Shown: in pieces, positions 24,360 through 35,762 of the stretch | Layout: each line of letters starts with the position of its first letter | How positions within the stretch are numbered: the stretch's first letter is position 1 | Source of the DNA: Dermatemys mawii | Taxonomy: Eukaryota > Chordata > Testudines > Dermatemydidae | Assembly: GCA_007922305.1 (NCBI GenBank) | Contig: ML677385.1 | Span: 2,254,566 to 2,318,565, forward strand | Direction: 5' to 3' | Length of the DNA: 64,000 nt | Position numbers and translations under genes: made by a program | The notes under the pieces: generated by a model | What the model was told of the DNA's origin: nothing | The model's input: only the letters and a program-made list of their open reading frames with translations | The model's database searches: none

Positions 24360-26017
24360 GCTCCCTTAACTGGGTCAGTGTGTACATAGAATGTTTTCTG
24401 TGTCCTGTGTTGTCATCTGCTGGATGAAGTGTTTTTGTTTTGTGCTCTAGTCTAGCGCTTGGTTGTGACCATCTGCTGGGGTTCCCAGAATTGTGAATTA
24501 CTGTATTAGCCTTCTCAGCCTTGGCAAGTGACAGTTTTGCTACTGCTAAACAGCGTGACAAATCCCTGACATAACAGCTTGTCTTTCTTGCCAGGAAATT
24601 CTTCAGGACTCTACCAACCCAAGCCTTGTCTTACGAGTAACAAAACCGAATCCCAGCTCTTGAATTCCCCAGAGACGTCTCCATCCAGATTCTAGGCCTT
24701 TTGCTGAACACTTAGGAAGTTTTATCTTTGCTCCTCGAAAGAGGCAGCACACTGCAGCCTATTAGCTTAACTGGAGTAAACGCCCTTCCTTTCAATCAGT
24801 ACACTGAATTGTTTTATAGTAAAAGTAAAACAAGTTTATTAAACAAAAATTCCTAGGTTTAAGAATCAAGTATAAGGAATAAAGATAGGGTTACAAATGG
24901 GGGAAAAAACTCCTATGATTTAAAATTTAATTTCAGCAAGTTATAATCTTTGCCTAAGCAGTTTTCACACCGAAACTCAATTCCCAGAGACTTCAACCCC
25001 TTGCTTGAAGGATCCAACATTCTGTGATTTTTCAAGAGCTGTGGTCCCTTTAATCCCCCAATTAATGGATACCAGAATGGCTCCCCATTTCTGCTTATGT
25101 CTCCCAGAGTTCACTGTTACAAGAGGCAGGAAGGCTCTATGCTGTTCTTCCCTTCTTGTTGGCTTCCTGTTCCTCTGCTGATTCACATGGTAAATGGGAG
25201 TTTCCATTGTTTTGATTCCATAATGCTTAATTTACACTGGAGACAGCTTCTTTCCCTCCCGTCTGGGAGAGAATCTGCTTTTCCCTGTGTTTAGTTGGAC
25301 TTTAAAGCATAATATCAGTGAGTACCCATAATTCCGCATATAGTGTCAATATGTACATTTCACAATGGTATTAAAGCCTGTGACACACTCATAAAAAAGC
25401 TTACCCAGTACACTTCTATCAGACAGTAATGTTCTGTATAATCAGTTTGATTCAGTTGCTTATCACTTGAGGTTCAGGCCCCCTGTCTTTTAGAGTCTGT
25501 TAAACCTTTACAATGTATGCTTTGAAAAGTAAGCCCAAACCACGCTTCTCTGTTCTGCCGGGGTGTAGACACCATGCTGTCTTCCCAAAGTTCATTGACT
25601 GTGATTTCAGAGGCAGGAGGCCTCTCTGAGGATGCTGTCTCCAACCCTTTCCTCCTTCTCCCACATCAAGACTGTTAGGTATTCATCTTTCTCCACTTGC
25701 TCTCCAGATGGCTTTGTACCTTGCAAGTGAATGTGCTTTTCTTTGTCTTTGGTCACACTCTGCCTAATTTACATTGGAGATGCATTCAAGTAGGTGGAAC
25801 CATATTCTTTGTCTGACACAGGCATGGCTTTCTTAAGCCTTGTTTGCCAAAACACATTGTAAGAATACATGTGCAGCACATAGCTATAAAATCCTTTGTG
25901 GGTTTGCCATACATACATCACACAATGATTTTCAGGGCCAGTTTATGATCCTTTTCATGACACTTTTTAGATACTGATTATAACAATATTTTAGGTGCGG
26001 TGAGTGTCAGGCCTGAC
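24360..26017. mobile_element. Old retroelement-like segment (uncertain)
   Basis: A long stretch with repeat-like phrases (AAAACAAGTTTATTAAAC near 24830, and two related GTAACAATG/TCACACAATGA-like passages near 25360 and 25920) reads like a decayed LTR-type element in antisense. I see no coding domain and no clear ends. A MITE has inserted at its right side, so it is older than that insertion. Confidence 0.3.
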
Positions 26018-26141
26018 TAGGGTGACCAGATGTTCAGATTTTATAGGGACAGTCCTGATTTGGGGGGCTTTTTCTTATATAGACATCTATTATCCCCCAC
26101 CACCTGTCCTGATTTTTTATACTTGTTATCTGGTCACCCTA
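26018..26141. mobile_element. 124-bp hAT-like MITE, copy 2
   Basis: It begins TAGGGTGACCAGATG and ends ATCTGGTCACCCTA, near-perfect inverted repeats. The flanking 8-mers GGCCTGAC (26010-26017) and GGCTTGAC (26142-26149) differ at one base. It has the same length as the copy at 1563-1686. Confidence 0.92.
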
Positions 26142-27854
26142 GGCTTGACAAGCGTTACTGGCACAGTGCAGTAAACCAACAACGGGCCTTTGTGTCACAC
26201 TGGTTTACAAAGAGGAGAGTAAACTCTTAATTCGAGAGCGAAGGAAAGCATCCTTTAGCACAAGTGATATGTCTATATTCTTCTCTGAGGTTTCCTCTCC
26301 ATATTTGCACTATTGGGATGAACCTCCAGTGTAGGAACCTTCTAGAGAGCAAAGCTTACTGGGGCTTCATGATACACTCTTACAGCCTTGAAAATTTGGA
26401 GTACAGGTTATATAATAGGAATGCAGTTCCAAAAGCCTCAGTTCTTTTCTGAGGCTAGCTGAAGGTGTAAGGACATTCTCTCTGGGCCCAGAAAGGTGTC
26501 TTTTTAATTTAATTCCACTACAATTGTTAAACATCAGTATAATTAGTAAATGTTAGGTGCTTGCACCATTGCGCACTTAATTTTTACCTGAACCAGGATC
26601 CTTAGACCTTCTTGAGTAGAGGCCAGGCTTATCCAAACACCTGAATAAGAAGGATGGATTTTGAACAGTGTGTGTCATCCTCTTCATGTTCATAGAAATG
26701 GAAGTGCATTTCCATTGCCTGCTCTGCATGAGAGGAGCCCATTCCTCAGAACACCACTAGGCACACAGGAGCATCACACCTCAGTCTACACTGCTAAGAA
26801 GCAGAGTTTCTTTGCCTTACTCATGGAGGAAACCTTACAAATATAGGTCCTGGTTTAGACGACATATCAGCTGCCTACACCGTCAACATCAGAAAACCCA
26901 CTGGAAAGCTGAAAGAGGTATTGGTTCCAAACCTCATTAATTGTTAATTGCTTGGTTCTTTCTTACTTTTGAACTTAGTATTTACACTTTTTAAAAAAAA
27001 GGTCTAGATTAAGCAGTGCAAAAATTGCTGACTTTAGTGTGTCTAAGTTTGTCTTCCTTTTGTATTTCTGCTTTATGTGGTTTCCATTCCTTTAGTTTTA
27101 TTACATGTTTCTTTGAATCCAACCTGGTAAAGGCAAAACTCTAAAAATGAAAGTGTTGGATCTGTTTGGCTTTACAAGGATTCTCTAGTGCTCATTTTCA
27201 TCCAGAGGACCTACCATGTGACCCATTGTCCCACATTTCATTTTGGAAGTGGGCTTGGGTCCAGGAAAGTTTGGAGTCAGATCAGATTCCAGATAGTCCT
27301 GTCCGAATTGCAAACTTTCTATCACTTAATCTAACTCTGAAACTCAGTTTAGAACAATCTGGAGAGGGCCAAAAGTTTCCCTGGGACTTGCAATGAAATC
27401 AAATGGCAGGCTTCAAAAATTTCCAGCTACAACTTCCTTTTCACCCACAAGTCCAAACTCAGAGAGCTTACAACATCTTATTGACATTGTGAAAATTTGC
27501 ACTGTTGGGTTCTCCTCTATTACTCTAAACGTTGGCTGCTCTCTGGTGTTTGAAAACACAAGTAGTTTTGTTTTTCAGCTCAGGCTTCCTTTTTTTATTT
27601 TTTAAATTGTCACTAAAGAACACTGAAGTCACTGGAGGCTGTAGGAGCTCATGTCTCAAGATGTAACAAATCTGACTTAGGGCCTGCTCCTGGAGTACTT
27701 CTCCCTGGTACTTCAGTGAGAATTGAAGATAGGTTCTGCATTTTGCAGGGTTGAACCTAACATTATTGCCCAATAATCTCAGTGTGTGGAAAGAGAGGGA
27801 GGTTTCCTAAAGCATTCACGCTTGTCTACGGTTCAAAACTGTGTTGCATTTGTA

Positions 27855-28175
27855 GGTGCCAATTCCATAGAAAAAATGAGTGCTGAGCACCCACGATAGC
27901 CCCCCATCAGAACATCCCCCTCCCCCTCAGTGCCTCCTGCCCACCAGTGGGCCGATCAGCGCCTCCCTCCCCACACCTCCCTCCCCCCACAATCAGCTGT
28001 TTCGTGATGTGCGGGAGGCTCTGGGGGGAGGAGTGTGGACACAGCACATTTGGGAGGGGAGGGGGAACTGGGCGGGAAGAGGTAGAATGGAGTGAGGCCT
28101 TGGGAAAGGGGTGGAGTGGGGATAGAGCCTGGGGTCAAGTGCCCCCCAGTACTTTGGAAAGCTGGTACCTGTGGT
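27855..28175. mobile_element. GC-rich nonautonomous DNA element
   Basis: Bounded by TAGGTGCCAATTCC on the left and AAGCTGGTACCTG on the right (TIR TAGGTGCCA/TGGTACCTG). The interior is C-rich, then G-rich. A possible imperfect 8-bp duplication is GTTGCATT before and GTTGCGTT after. The frames it opens on both strands are compositional. Confidence 0.65.
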
Positions 28176-29079
28176 TGCGTTCAAACATCACTGTGATGTG
28201 TCAGCTTAGCTGGCATAATACTGTCCACAACAGACCAGTCAGAACAACGCAAATCATGTCAGCTCGTGATAATGACCAAAATTAGCTGACACCATGATAA
28301 GAATGATTTGCCATGATCTGCACTAGCCACTCAGGTGTGGTCAGCAGTGTGCCAGCTAACTCTTCGCAAATGAGTTTGAATACTTCAATTTATAATGAAG
28401 TCCAATCGTCCGTCACTTCCGTCCGTCACAATGGCAGCTTGCTCTCATTTCTACCTGGTTAAGTTCTTCCACCCCTTCTGTTCCTTGTTCCTTTTCTTTC
28501 CTCGTCTTTGGCCACTGCTGCTTGTGGAATCAAACAAGATTCTCCCAAGCTCTGTAACTGGGTTTAGCTCCAACAGACTGAAATTCAATATTTAATCGTG
28601 CAGCAAAAAAAAAAAAAATGTTTGCTTCAGACCCAGTTTAAAATCAGTGCCTTGAATATTAAACATGATTCTGATAGTTTGTGAAGGCCCCACAGTCTCA
28701 AAGCTATCAATGCTAAACAAATGGCCTGCTGACAGGAATTACTGTCATGCTGGGAGAGAGAAAGCTCACATTTAGCTTCCAAAAATAGAACAGTTGGTTA
28801 AAGAGAGATTAGATGCAGGCCATCCAATTGAAAAAAATAGAGCAAAATGCCTGGGCAATTTACATTTCTCCAGAAAGGACATAAAGTGCCCTCGATTTGC
28901 ACACATGACCCCACCAGTCTCATGGCACTAATGGGCAGGCCATGCACAAAGTTCACAGTCTGGTAGTAATTCTAATGCTGTTTTCCCCCCACAAGTGTAA
29001 GGGATATCTGCAAGAGTGTTTGAAAATGCACACATCAATTGCTTTAATTTAATATTGCCTAAGTGAATCAGTTTTTTGT

Positions 29080-30190
29080 CAGGCATTATTATGCCATGTC
29101 TACACTAGTCAATGCAAACTATGTTGGCATACAGCTGCCAAAGTGTGTATATCACTTGGTTGTTTGCATTGGTACTGCACATACTCACGAGTGCATGGGT
29201 CAGCACGAAGTGCAGTGCACCCTGGGTAGGTATCCCAGTGGGCCACATGCCACTTTCTGGCACAAAGCCTTTTGGGAAATTTTCACTGTGTGCTGTGAGA
29301 CAGAAATGACTCTCCCAGGGATCTCTGGGAAATAGTGGTCAAGTTCCCAGCAAGCAACTTTCTCCATCCCATAATGCCATTCATCTCCCATAACTTTCAT
29401 GCCTTTTCTTTAAAATCCCACAAACCCACGCGGCACTCTTTTGAGTTTGCTGTCTCTGACAGAAGCATGGAGCTCATAGAGCTCTGCATTATGCTCACGT
29501 ACGTTACAAATAGAGGCCTCGTGAGTCTCCTGTATTTGCAGACCCACAACAACAGGGGACGTGATGATCTCTTTGAGGACAGTTCAGCAAGGGACCTAGC
29601 AAAATACAATTCAGGATTGCCGATGGCATTCAGAGAGCAGCTGCAGGTGATGGAATGCTGCTTCTGGGCCTGAGAAATGAGCAGTGACTGGAGCGCTTTC
29701 ATTATAATGTAAGTTTGGGGTGATGAGTGGTGGCTGCATAACTTCTGTAGGTGCTAAGTCACACTGCTGGATCTGCGTGCTGAGCTTACTCCAGCACAGG
29801 GGCACCAAAATGAGAGCTGCACTGCCAGTGGAGAAGTGAGTAGTGATTGCACTGTGGAAGCCTGTAACAACACCAGTCTGCTACCAGTCCATCAGCAATC
29901 GTGTTAGACTTGCCAAAAAAACCACAGTAGAGGCCACTACCATGCAAGTGTGCAGGACCATTAAGCATCTCCTGTTACGCAGGACTGTGATTCTGGGCAA
30001 CGCACAGGATATAGTGGGTGGATTTGCAGCAGTGGGGTTCCCAAAATGCAATGGTGCAATAGAGGTATGCATACGCCCATTTGGCACCAGCCCCCTTGCC
30101 AGAGAGTACATCAAAAGGAAGGGCTACTTTTCTATGGTTAGGTAAGTGCTGGAGCATCACCGTGGATGCTTCACCAAGATCAGCATAGGC
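29080..30190 (+). pseudogene. Decayed PIF/Harbinger transposase remnant
   Basis: Plus-strand frames carry transposase-like segments: GGFAAVGFPKCNGAIEVCIR followed by EYIKRKGYFSMV (about 30015-30140). This is the pattern of Harbinger/HARBI1-type DDE nucleases (GFP..xGAIDG...YxNRKGYxSM). The first catalytic Asp of the GAIDG motif reads Glu here. A further piece, GCFTKISIGW, follows near 30168-30197. Frames are interrupted and no full-length protein remains, so it is almost certainly inactive. The left part contains GTCTACACTAG, a motif also seen at the ends of the Harbinger-like MITEs in this window. Confidence 0.75.
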
Positions 30191-30323
30191 TGGTACGTGA
30201 CACTCACACTTTAAAACCACAAGACTGTTCAGAAAGCAATAAACACAAACCTTGGCAATATTCAAATGCTGATAGTGCTTCTGGAGGACTCAGTTGCATT
30301 TTGGGAACCCCACTGCTGCAAAT
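30022..30323. repeat. Perfect 30-bp inverted repeat with a 242-bp spacer
   Basis: 30022-30051 (begins ATTTGCAGCAGTGGGG) is exactly the reverse complement of 30294-30323 (ends CCCCACTGCTGCAAAT). Similarity stops abruptly at both ends of each arm. The left arm is inside the Harbinger transposase remnant. The right arm is about 140 bp beyond the stop codon of the minus-strand secreted protein gene. Confidence 0.95.
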
Positions 30324-30459
30324 TATTTTCTTGTACGTTCAATAGGATTTTCCATAAGGATGCCTGAAGATATTTTGGAAGTTCTCGTATATGCTAATAA
30401 CAAAAAGCTTCGCCCTCTTGCAGTACTTAGCTCACTGAGAGAACAGAGCCTATTAATTG

Positions 30460-30972
30460 TTAGACTGTTGTGGGCTGAGGTGCAGTTGGGGTACAGAGTA
30501 GTTTGCCTCCATCAGGGGGACATACACAAATCTCACTGCCCCTGGGGATGGTGCTGCCAGCAGTTACGATTCTGCCATTGTCAATGGGACATACACACTG
30601 GGGACAGCCATCAGGAGGGCTTCCTGTCTCCTTGCACGTAGGTGAAACCGTGGGACAAACTGAAGTGCAGGAAATATTCCCTGTAGAAACACAGGTGCAG
30701 AGTTGCGTGGCAAAATCTGTGTGGAAAGATTTCCCCACAGGGACATTTCCGTCCTCGTAGCCTTGCATGGCGCATTCAAATTGCTGGTAATCTGGACAGG
30801 CACATGGAGGGGCACACGACGCACAGCAGGTATTCTCCAAAGTCACCGCTGTGTGTTGGTCAGGGCATGGGCTACATTTGACAAGAGTGCAGTCTGGGCT
30901 CAAGGGTCTACAGCCAGCTTCAGGTAGCGGAAAGCAGCTCAGCAACAGGCAAAGCAAGTGTTCAGGCTTCAT
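30460..30972 (-). CDS. Small secreted cysteine-rich protein, fibulin-2 N-domain/VWC-like, 170 aa
   Basis: An intact 170-codon frame ends in TAA. Residues 1-20 (MKPEHLLCLLLSCFPLPEAG) look like a signal peptide. The rest has 21 cysteines (21, 28, 33, 36, 49, 50, 53, 57, 59, 67, 92, 94, 102, 106, 113, 123, 126, 128, 149, 151, 160), including CCxxC at 49-53 and a VWC-like series 92-126. There is one N-glycosylation sequon at Asn99 (NIS). The spacing, with phrases like ACPDYQQFEC and GKSFHTDFATQLCTC, resembles the N-terminal cysteine-rich region of fibulin-2 as I remember it, but the protein stops right after that domain. There are no EGF repeats and no membrane segment. A splice acceptor lies 6 bases before the ATG, so a 5' untranslated exon probably lies at higher coordinates. 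Role unknown; probably an extracellular matrix or ligand-binding protein. An alternative is a decayed or transplanted fibulin exon, but the open frame and conserved cysteines argue against decay. Confidence 0.75.
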   Translation of the reverse strand: MKPEHLLCLLLSCFPLPEAGCRPLSPDCTLVKCSPCPDQHTAVTLENTCCASCAPPCACPDYQQFECAMQGYEDGNVPVGKSFHTDFATQLCTCVSTGNISCTSVCPTVSPTCKETGSPPDGCPQCVCPIDNGRIVTAGSTIPRGSEICVCPPDGGKLLCTPTAPQPTTV

Positions 30973-30978
30973 TTTTTT

Positions 30979-30996
30979 CTATTAAAAAAAGAGAAA
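30979..30996 (-). other. Predicted splice acceptor before the secreted-protein ATG
   Basis: Read on the minus strand, CTCTTTCTCTTTTTTTAATAG is a long pyrimidine tract ending in AG (shown complementary at 30979-30999). The exon would begin at 30978 and the ATG follows 6 bases later. It implies a spliced transcript rather than a retrocopy. Confidence 0.6.
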
Positions 30997-31299
30997 GAGA
31001 GGCAAAGGGGTAGAACAGAAATTGCTGGCTCAGACACTTGAGTCAATTATACAATTGTAAGGGTTCTGTGTGAAAGAAACTGTGGTACTGAAATCAAATG
31101 CTCATGTGCCGGCGAAATAGTGACTCACTGGTCAGCCCTACTATTACAGTGATAATCTATATAGCAATAGTACCTCAGGCCCCCAGGCCAACCATGCTAG
31201 CCGCTGTACTTCATCAGAGAGCGTAAATTAGTTTTTCCTTTACTTACTTGGCAATGCCAGCGTTCCAGTTCTGGGTTTCTCCTCAAGTGAACTCAGACA

Positions 31300-31510
31300 G
31301 AGTTAGTATGTTGTAATGGACTGATCGTTGTACTGGGAGCTAGGGGCTCTGAGAACTAATGCTGGCATTGCCACTTACACTCTGTAACCTTGGGCAAATT
31401 ACTTAAGCTCTGCCTCAGTTTCCCTATCTATAAAGAGGAGATAAAATTTACTTTCCTACTTCAGCGGAGTGATGCAATTCACAAAGTGCTTTAAGGATGA
31501 CAACATCCAA
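31300..31510 (-). repeat. MIR-like SINE, antisense
   Basis: CTTGGGCAAATTACTTAAGC, then CTGCCTCAGTTTCCCTATCT and ATAAAGAGGAGATAAAATTTA, is the reverse complement of the MIR core (agggaaactgaggca...ttgcccaagg). Confidence 0.8.
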
Positions 31511-31599
31511 ATATTAAACTTTAAAGTCTATTTATAAAAGCTGGTATGGGCATTTTTAAGTTGCATGACCCTGTCTGCTTCAATACAGTGTAGTGCTAC

Positions 31600-33230
31600 A
31601 AGATTTGTAGATTTTTTTCAAAGCTGGGGGGAACCATTAGATTACCTGCTCTGACCTTCTGTACAGCCCAGGCCATAGAATTTCATCTAGTTCCCCCTGT
31701 ACTGAGCCCAATCACTTGTGTTTTGGTTAAAACAGATCTTCTAGAAAGGCATCCTGTCTTGATTTGATTTGTTCCCAGAGCGGATGCTAGCCCATTGGGG
31801 TCCATAAATGGGGACATCCCCTCCCCCGATACTAAAGCAGGCAAGTTCTTGCAATAAAAAGCAAATAGGGGGGGTCCCCCTTGAGCTTTTTGGTCCCCTA
31901 AGATATTGCTTAGTCTGCTTATGCCTAGCACCAGCTGTTTGTTTCAATGGTTGATCACTTGCACTGTTGTTCTGATTAGAAAGGCACAATTTTTTTGGTC
32001 TGGCTTCAGCTTCAAGCCATTGGTTCTTGTTATGCCTTTATCTACTAGCATTAAAGAGCCCTGGAGTACCTAGTATTTTCTCTCTGTGAAAGTACTTACA
32101 CACTCCAATCAAGTCACCTCCTGATCTTCTTTACAATAAACTAAACATACTGAGCTCTTAGTCTCCTGCTGTAAGGTATGTTTTCCAGCTCTCAAGTCTT
32201 TTTGTGGCTCGTCTCCTCTCCAAGTTTTCCTTAGCCTTTTTAAAATATGGACACCAGAACTATACACAGTATTCTAGTAGCAGTCTCACCAAGGCCACAT
32301 ACAGAGGTCAGATCACCTCTCTGCTCTTACCCGCTCCACCTGTGTTTGTACAGCCAAAGACTGCATTACCCCTGTTAGCCACAGCATCGCACTGGGTGTT
32401 CATGGTCAGTGGTTTGTCTTTCTGACACTAAACCTTTTTAGAGTCACCAGGATACAGTCCCCCACTCTCTAGGTACGGCCTGCCTTTGGCTGTACTAAAG
32501 GCATTTTGTTTGAATGGGCCCAGCTTACCAAGTGCTGCCAACCACTCTCCTGAGTTAGCATGAGTCTTGTGATATTTTGTGTGTTTCTTAAAGCCCCAGC
32601 TACTGGAGTTATGTGAATGCACCGAAATCTCAGCTTTTTTTTTTTTTTTAAATGAAATTCTCTAAGATTCAGGGTTGCAGAGAGAGCTTGAAAATCTCAC
32701 CCAAATGAACCTTTAAAGGCTCTGAAACCAAGAGGCAAATAACAAGAACTCAGGGATTCTTTTTAAAAATTCTCATGATCTTCCAATTTTTGATGCTTAT
32801 CAGTGGAAATATTGCTTCCTTGTCCTCATCATTATTTATCATTCAGCCAATCTTTGTTTCATCCACAAATTTTCTCCACAGTGATTTTACATTTGCTTCC
32901 AGATCACTGATAAAAATGGCACCAGACTTAGGACCAAGCCCTGCAAAAACCCACTAGAAACACTTCCATTAGATGGTGATTTTCCGTTGATCACTACTTT
33001 TTGAGATCTGCCAGCTAGCCTGTTCTTAATTCACTTATTGTGTGCTTTATTACTATTGTCTTGTACTAAGCTTTTAAATCAGAATGCTGTGCAGTACTTA
33101 GATTTTCTTGACTTAGTATATTACATCAATGCAGCCCCCTTTGTCAACCAAACATGTAATCTTATCAAAAAATAAAACTAGGTTTAATTGACAAGACCAA
33201 TTTTCCATAAAGATACAACGTTAAAGAAAG
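31600..33230 (-). mobile_element. CR1/L3-like LINE fragment, antisense
   Basis: The left end (CCATTAGATTACCTGCTCTG, then GGCCATAGAATTTCATCTAG) is the reverse of a CR1 3' end. Further right, phrases such as CAAGTCACCTCCTGATCTTC, CACCAGAACTATACACAGTA, AAGCCCTGCAAAAACCCACT and TTGTACTAAGCTTTTAAATC are recognisable CR1/L3 antisense body sequence. About 32425-32740 reads differently and may be an insertion. The frames are broken and no intact reverse transcriptase remains. Confidence 0.7.
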
Positions 33231-33960
33231 GAGTTAGTTAATAGTTACATTAGCATGAATTTTCTGCTCAGATCAGTCCAGTTTTCTTTAAAATACAACA
33301 TGTCTCCTGACCTGATTTCCAGACCCATTCCCCCACTACCATACACTCCTGGATAATGGTTGCTCTAATTTAACTAACTGCTTGTAATTTATATTTCAGA
33401 ATAATAGAAGGAATCCTTTTTTAAGCAAATATGTGACTGTGCTCTAAAATATAGAACGGTTTTAATTACCTGGATAGTCTTGATGCCAAAGTGACAGATG
33501 GTTTGGCTCAGGAATGGTGATCAGCCTTTTGATTTTTCTCTCAGCATAACCATACCAATTCAGCTGCAAGGTCATCTATTTATATGCAATAGCTCTCTGA
33601 GCCTTGATGCAGTGCAAACAGGTGGGGAAAACCCTTTGCAACACAAAATGAGTGGCTGGGAGTGGTCAAAAAGATGTTTATCTTGATAATGGCTTCAGTT
33701 TAGTCTATATCTCCCATGGTGATCTGTACATTTGTGAAGTCTATTCCAGATTGTGGTGCAATCCTACTCCTCCCCCACCCCACTTTAAACTTTGACTGAG
33801 TGTACTGACAAGACCATTACACTGATAGCCTGCTAAGCACAGTAAATACAGTGTATATTTGCAAATCATTTCTGTGTGCTTGTGGATGGAAATGATTTGA
33901 AAGCTCTGAATATATAACACTACTGAAATGCATCCAACACTGGGGAATAATGAACTCCTC

Positions 33961-34014
33961 AATGTGCTTGGCCTATAGAAGCACAGCTGGTAGCTTTTAT
34001 AGGCCAAGCACATT
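33961..34014. repeat. 22-bp stem hairpin with a 10-nt loop
   Basis: AATGTGCTTGGCCTATA (33961-33977) is exactly complementary to TATAGGCCAAGCACATT (33998-34014). The next five positions also pair with one G-T (GAAGC against GCTTT). The apical loop is about ACAGCTGGTA. The total length of 54 nt and the stem geometry resemble a small RNA precursor, but a transposon end is equally possible. Confidence 0.85.
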
Positions 34015-34620
34015 GCTCATTCCAGGGGCTCCTGACATCCCTTCATTCCCTACCCCCACCCCAGCTCCCTCCGCACCAGCCTCACATCCTCTTCTAACTG
34101 GGAGTCCCTGCAACTCCTCCCCACCTCCACACCTCCACCACGCTGCCATATTCTTTCCCCCCATTCCAGAGGCTGTGAACACTCCACAGGCTCCAGTACC
34201 AGATTCCCCACCGTTTTGTCCCCATGGCAGGGGATGTTTGCTCCCTTTCCCTCCATGCTCCCCATTCACTCCCAATCTCTTCCCTGCCAGGGATTATGTG
34301 CGACCCCAATTTGCCTCCAACCCCATAGCAAGGTCTCCCATCCCTATCAATTTGATTCCCATCTTAATCTCCGTGGAGCGTCCAGCTCGCTGCCGGATTG
34401 CTGTTCAGCCAACCACTTTCAACGGGCTCCTGACAAATGTCTATTGTTTCTGTGGCATCTATTATCTGGGACAAGCTTTGCTCATTCTTTTCTAATTCTT
34501 TAGTGCCACAACTCTTCCAGCCTCAACTTCCACAGTTCCAGTGGAAACAGTTCCAGTTTCTGGGGGTGGCCCAGCTAAAATTCTGTCTGCTGTTTTACCC
34601 TCTCAGGTGCACCCCTTAAA
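34015..34620. repeat. Pyrimidine-rich, GC-rich block
   Basis: C/T-rich sequence on the plus strand opens long frames (181 codons plus at 33950-34495; about 92 codons minus). Their composition is Pro/Ser-rich (plus) or Gly/Trp-rich (minus), without domains. It is probably the interior of a nonautonomous element that starts at the hairpin. Confidence 0.4.
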
Positions 34621-35554
34621 CCTGAAAAGCACTTTGCACGTCACAAGTCAGATAACACCCAACACTTGGCCTAAATGGCAAGGAAGCATGTGATCCTCTA
34701 GTTTACTGTGGTGTGGTAAATGCAGGTGGCTTGAGTCATCCCAGCCACGCCCCAGAGGGCATTTGCAAGCAGGGCTATTTGTAGGAGTGCCCCCACTGAA
34801 GAAGTGAATTTAGGGGCTGATATTGCAATCTGTTATACATGTTCTTCCTATAACTTTACTGTGATACCTCCTAGTGGAATGACACAAATGCTGAAATGTT
34901 TGTTTGCAAGATTGGGCTTTCCCAGTCATTGTGAAAATAAACGCCCTGATTAGTTTTTAGCCATAATCGCAACACTGTCTCCAACCTTAGCCTTACTGGG
35001 CGAAAAAGAAAAGAAAAATATACCTCATCTCCCCACCCAGCCCTTAAGCTTAAAATTCCATTTCATGTTGTTCCTGTCTGACACCATCCCTATGGCCTTA
35101 TAAATATGCTCCCAACTAAGCTCTAGTTCAAAGGTTAAAAAGTTTAAAATTCCTGCATTGGCCAAAGGAAAAAAAGGCAAAAGTCACATGGAAACAGGAG
35201 CAATCGCAGTGATAATTCACCTCTGACTGGCTAACAGCTTCCAGGTCACACCTCAGTTCTGTTAGCACAGGCAGCGCACTAGGCAACATGACTCACAAAA
35301 TCCCCTTTCAGCTGTCAAACGTGTTCCTAGCCCTCCTGACTTGAGCTCCAGTCCCATCCCCCAGCTGCCACACACTCCTGAAATCATCTAGTAACCACTC
35401 AGACCCACCCCCATTCCCAAATCCCAGCTCACTTGCAAACTCGCCCAATGCTCCACCGCATGCAACATTCTTCATCTTCTCAAAAGATTGGAAGGTAAAG
35501 GAACCCTGCCCAGAAGAAGGCTGGCATGACAGAGTGCAGAGGGTTATACAAGAC

Positions 35555-35762
35555 AGACACGGTGGGTGAGGTAATGTCTTCCATTGGACCAACTTCCACT
35601 AGTGGGAGCGAGACAAGCCGACCAGCTACACAGAAGAAGAGCTCTGTGCAGTGGAAAAGCACATTGCTTTCAGCGACAGAAGCTGGTCCAATAAAAGCTG
35701 TTACCTCACCCACCTTGTCTCTAATATCCTGGGACCAACAAAGCTACAACACCATTGCAAGC
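35555..35762. repeat. Amniote interspersed repeat, longer copy
   Basis: GGTGGGTGAGGTAATGTCTT at the left and CTAATATCCTGGGACCAACA at the right bracket the copy. Internally, AGCTACACAGAAGAAGAGCT is followed by the inverted GGTCCAATAAAAGCTGTTAC. It is the same family as 14685-14762. Confidence 0.7.

Larger units (their letters stand above)
20401..29079. other. Intergenic region, repeat-rich
   Basis: No conserved coding sequence was found here. It contains an AC microsatellite, a repeat-like segment at 22130-22420, a Tigger-like element, a long retroelement-like segment with a MITE inserted in it, and a GC-rich element at 27855-28175. All open frames are short and lack domains. Confidence 0.7.

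Noticed and set aside
30564..30824. Second minus-strand frame overlapping the cysteine-rich gene
   Set aside because: Shadow frame of 30460-30972 without a signal peptide or ordered cysteines.
33950..34495. 181-codon plus-strand open frame
   Set aside because: Pro/Ser-rich composition produced by a C/T-rich block, with no domain; overlapping frames are open on the minus strand as well.
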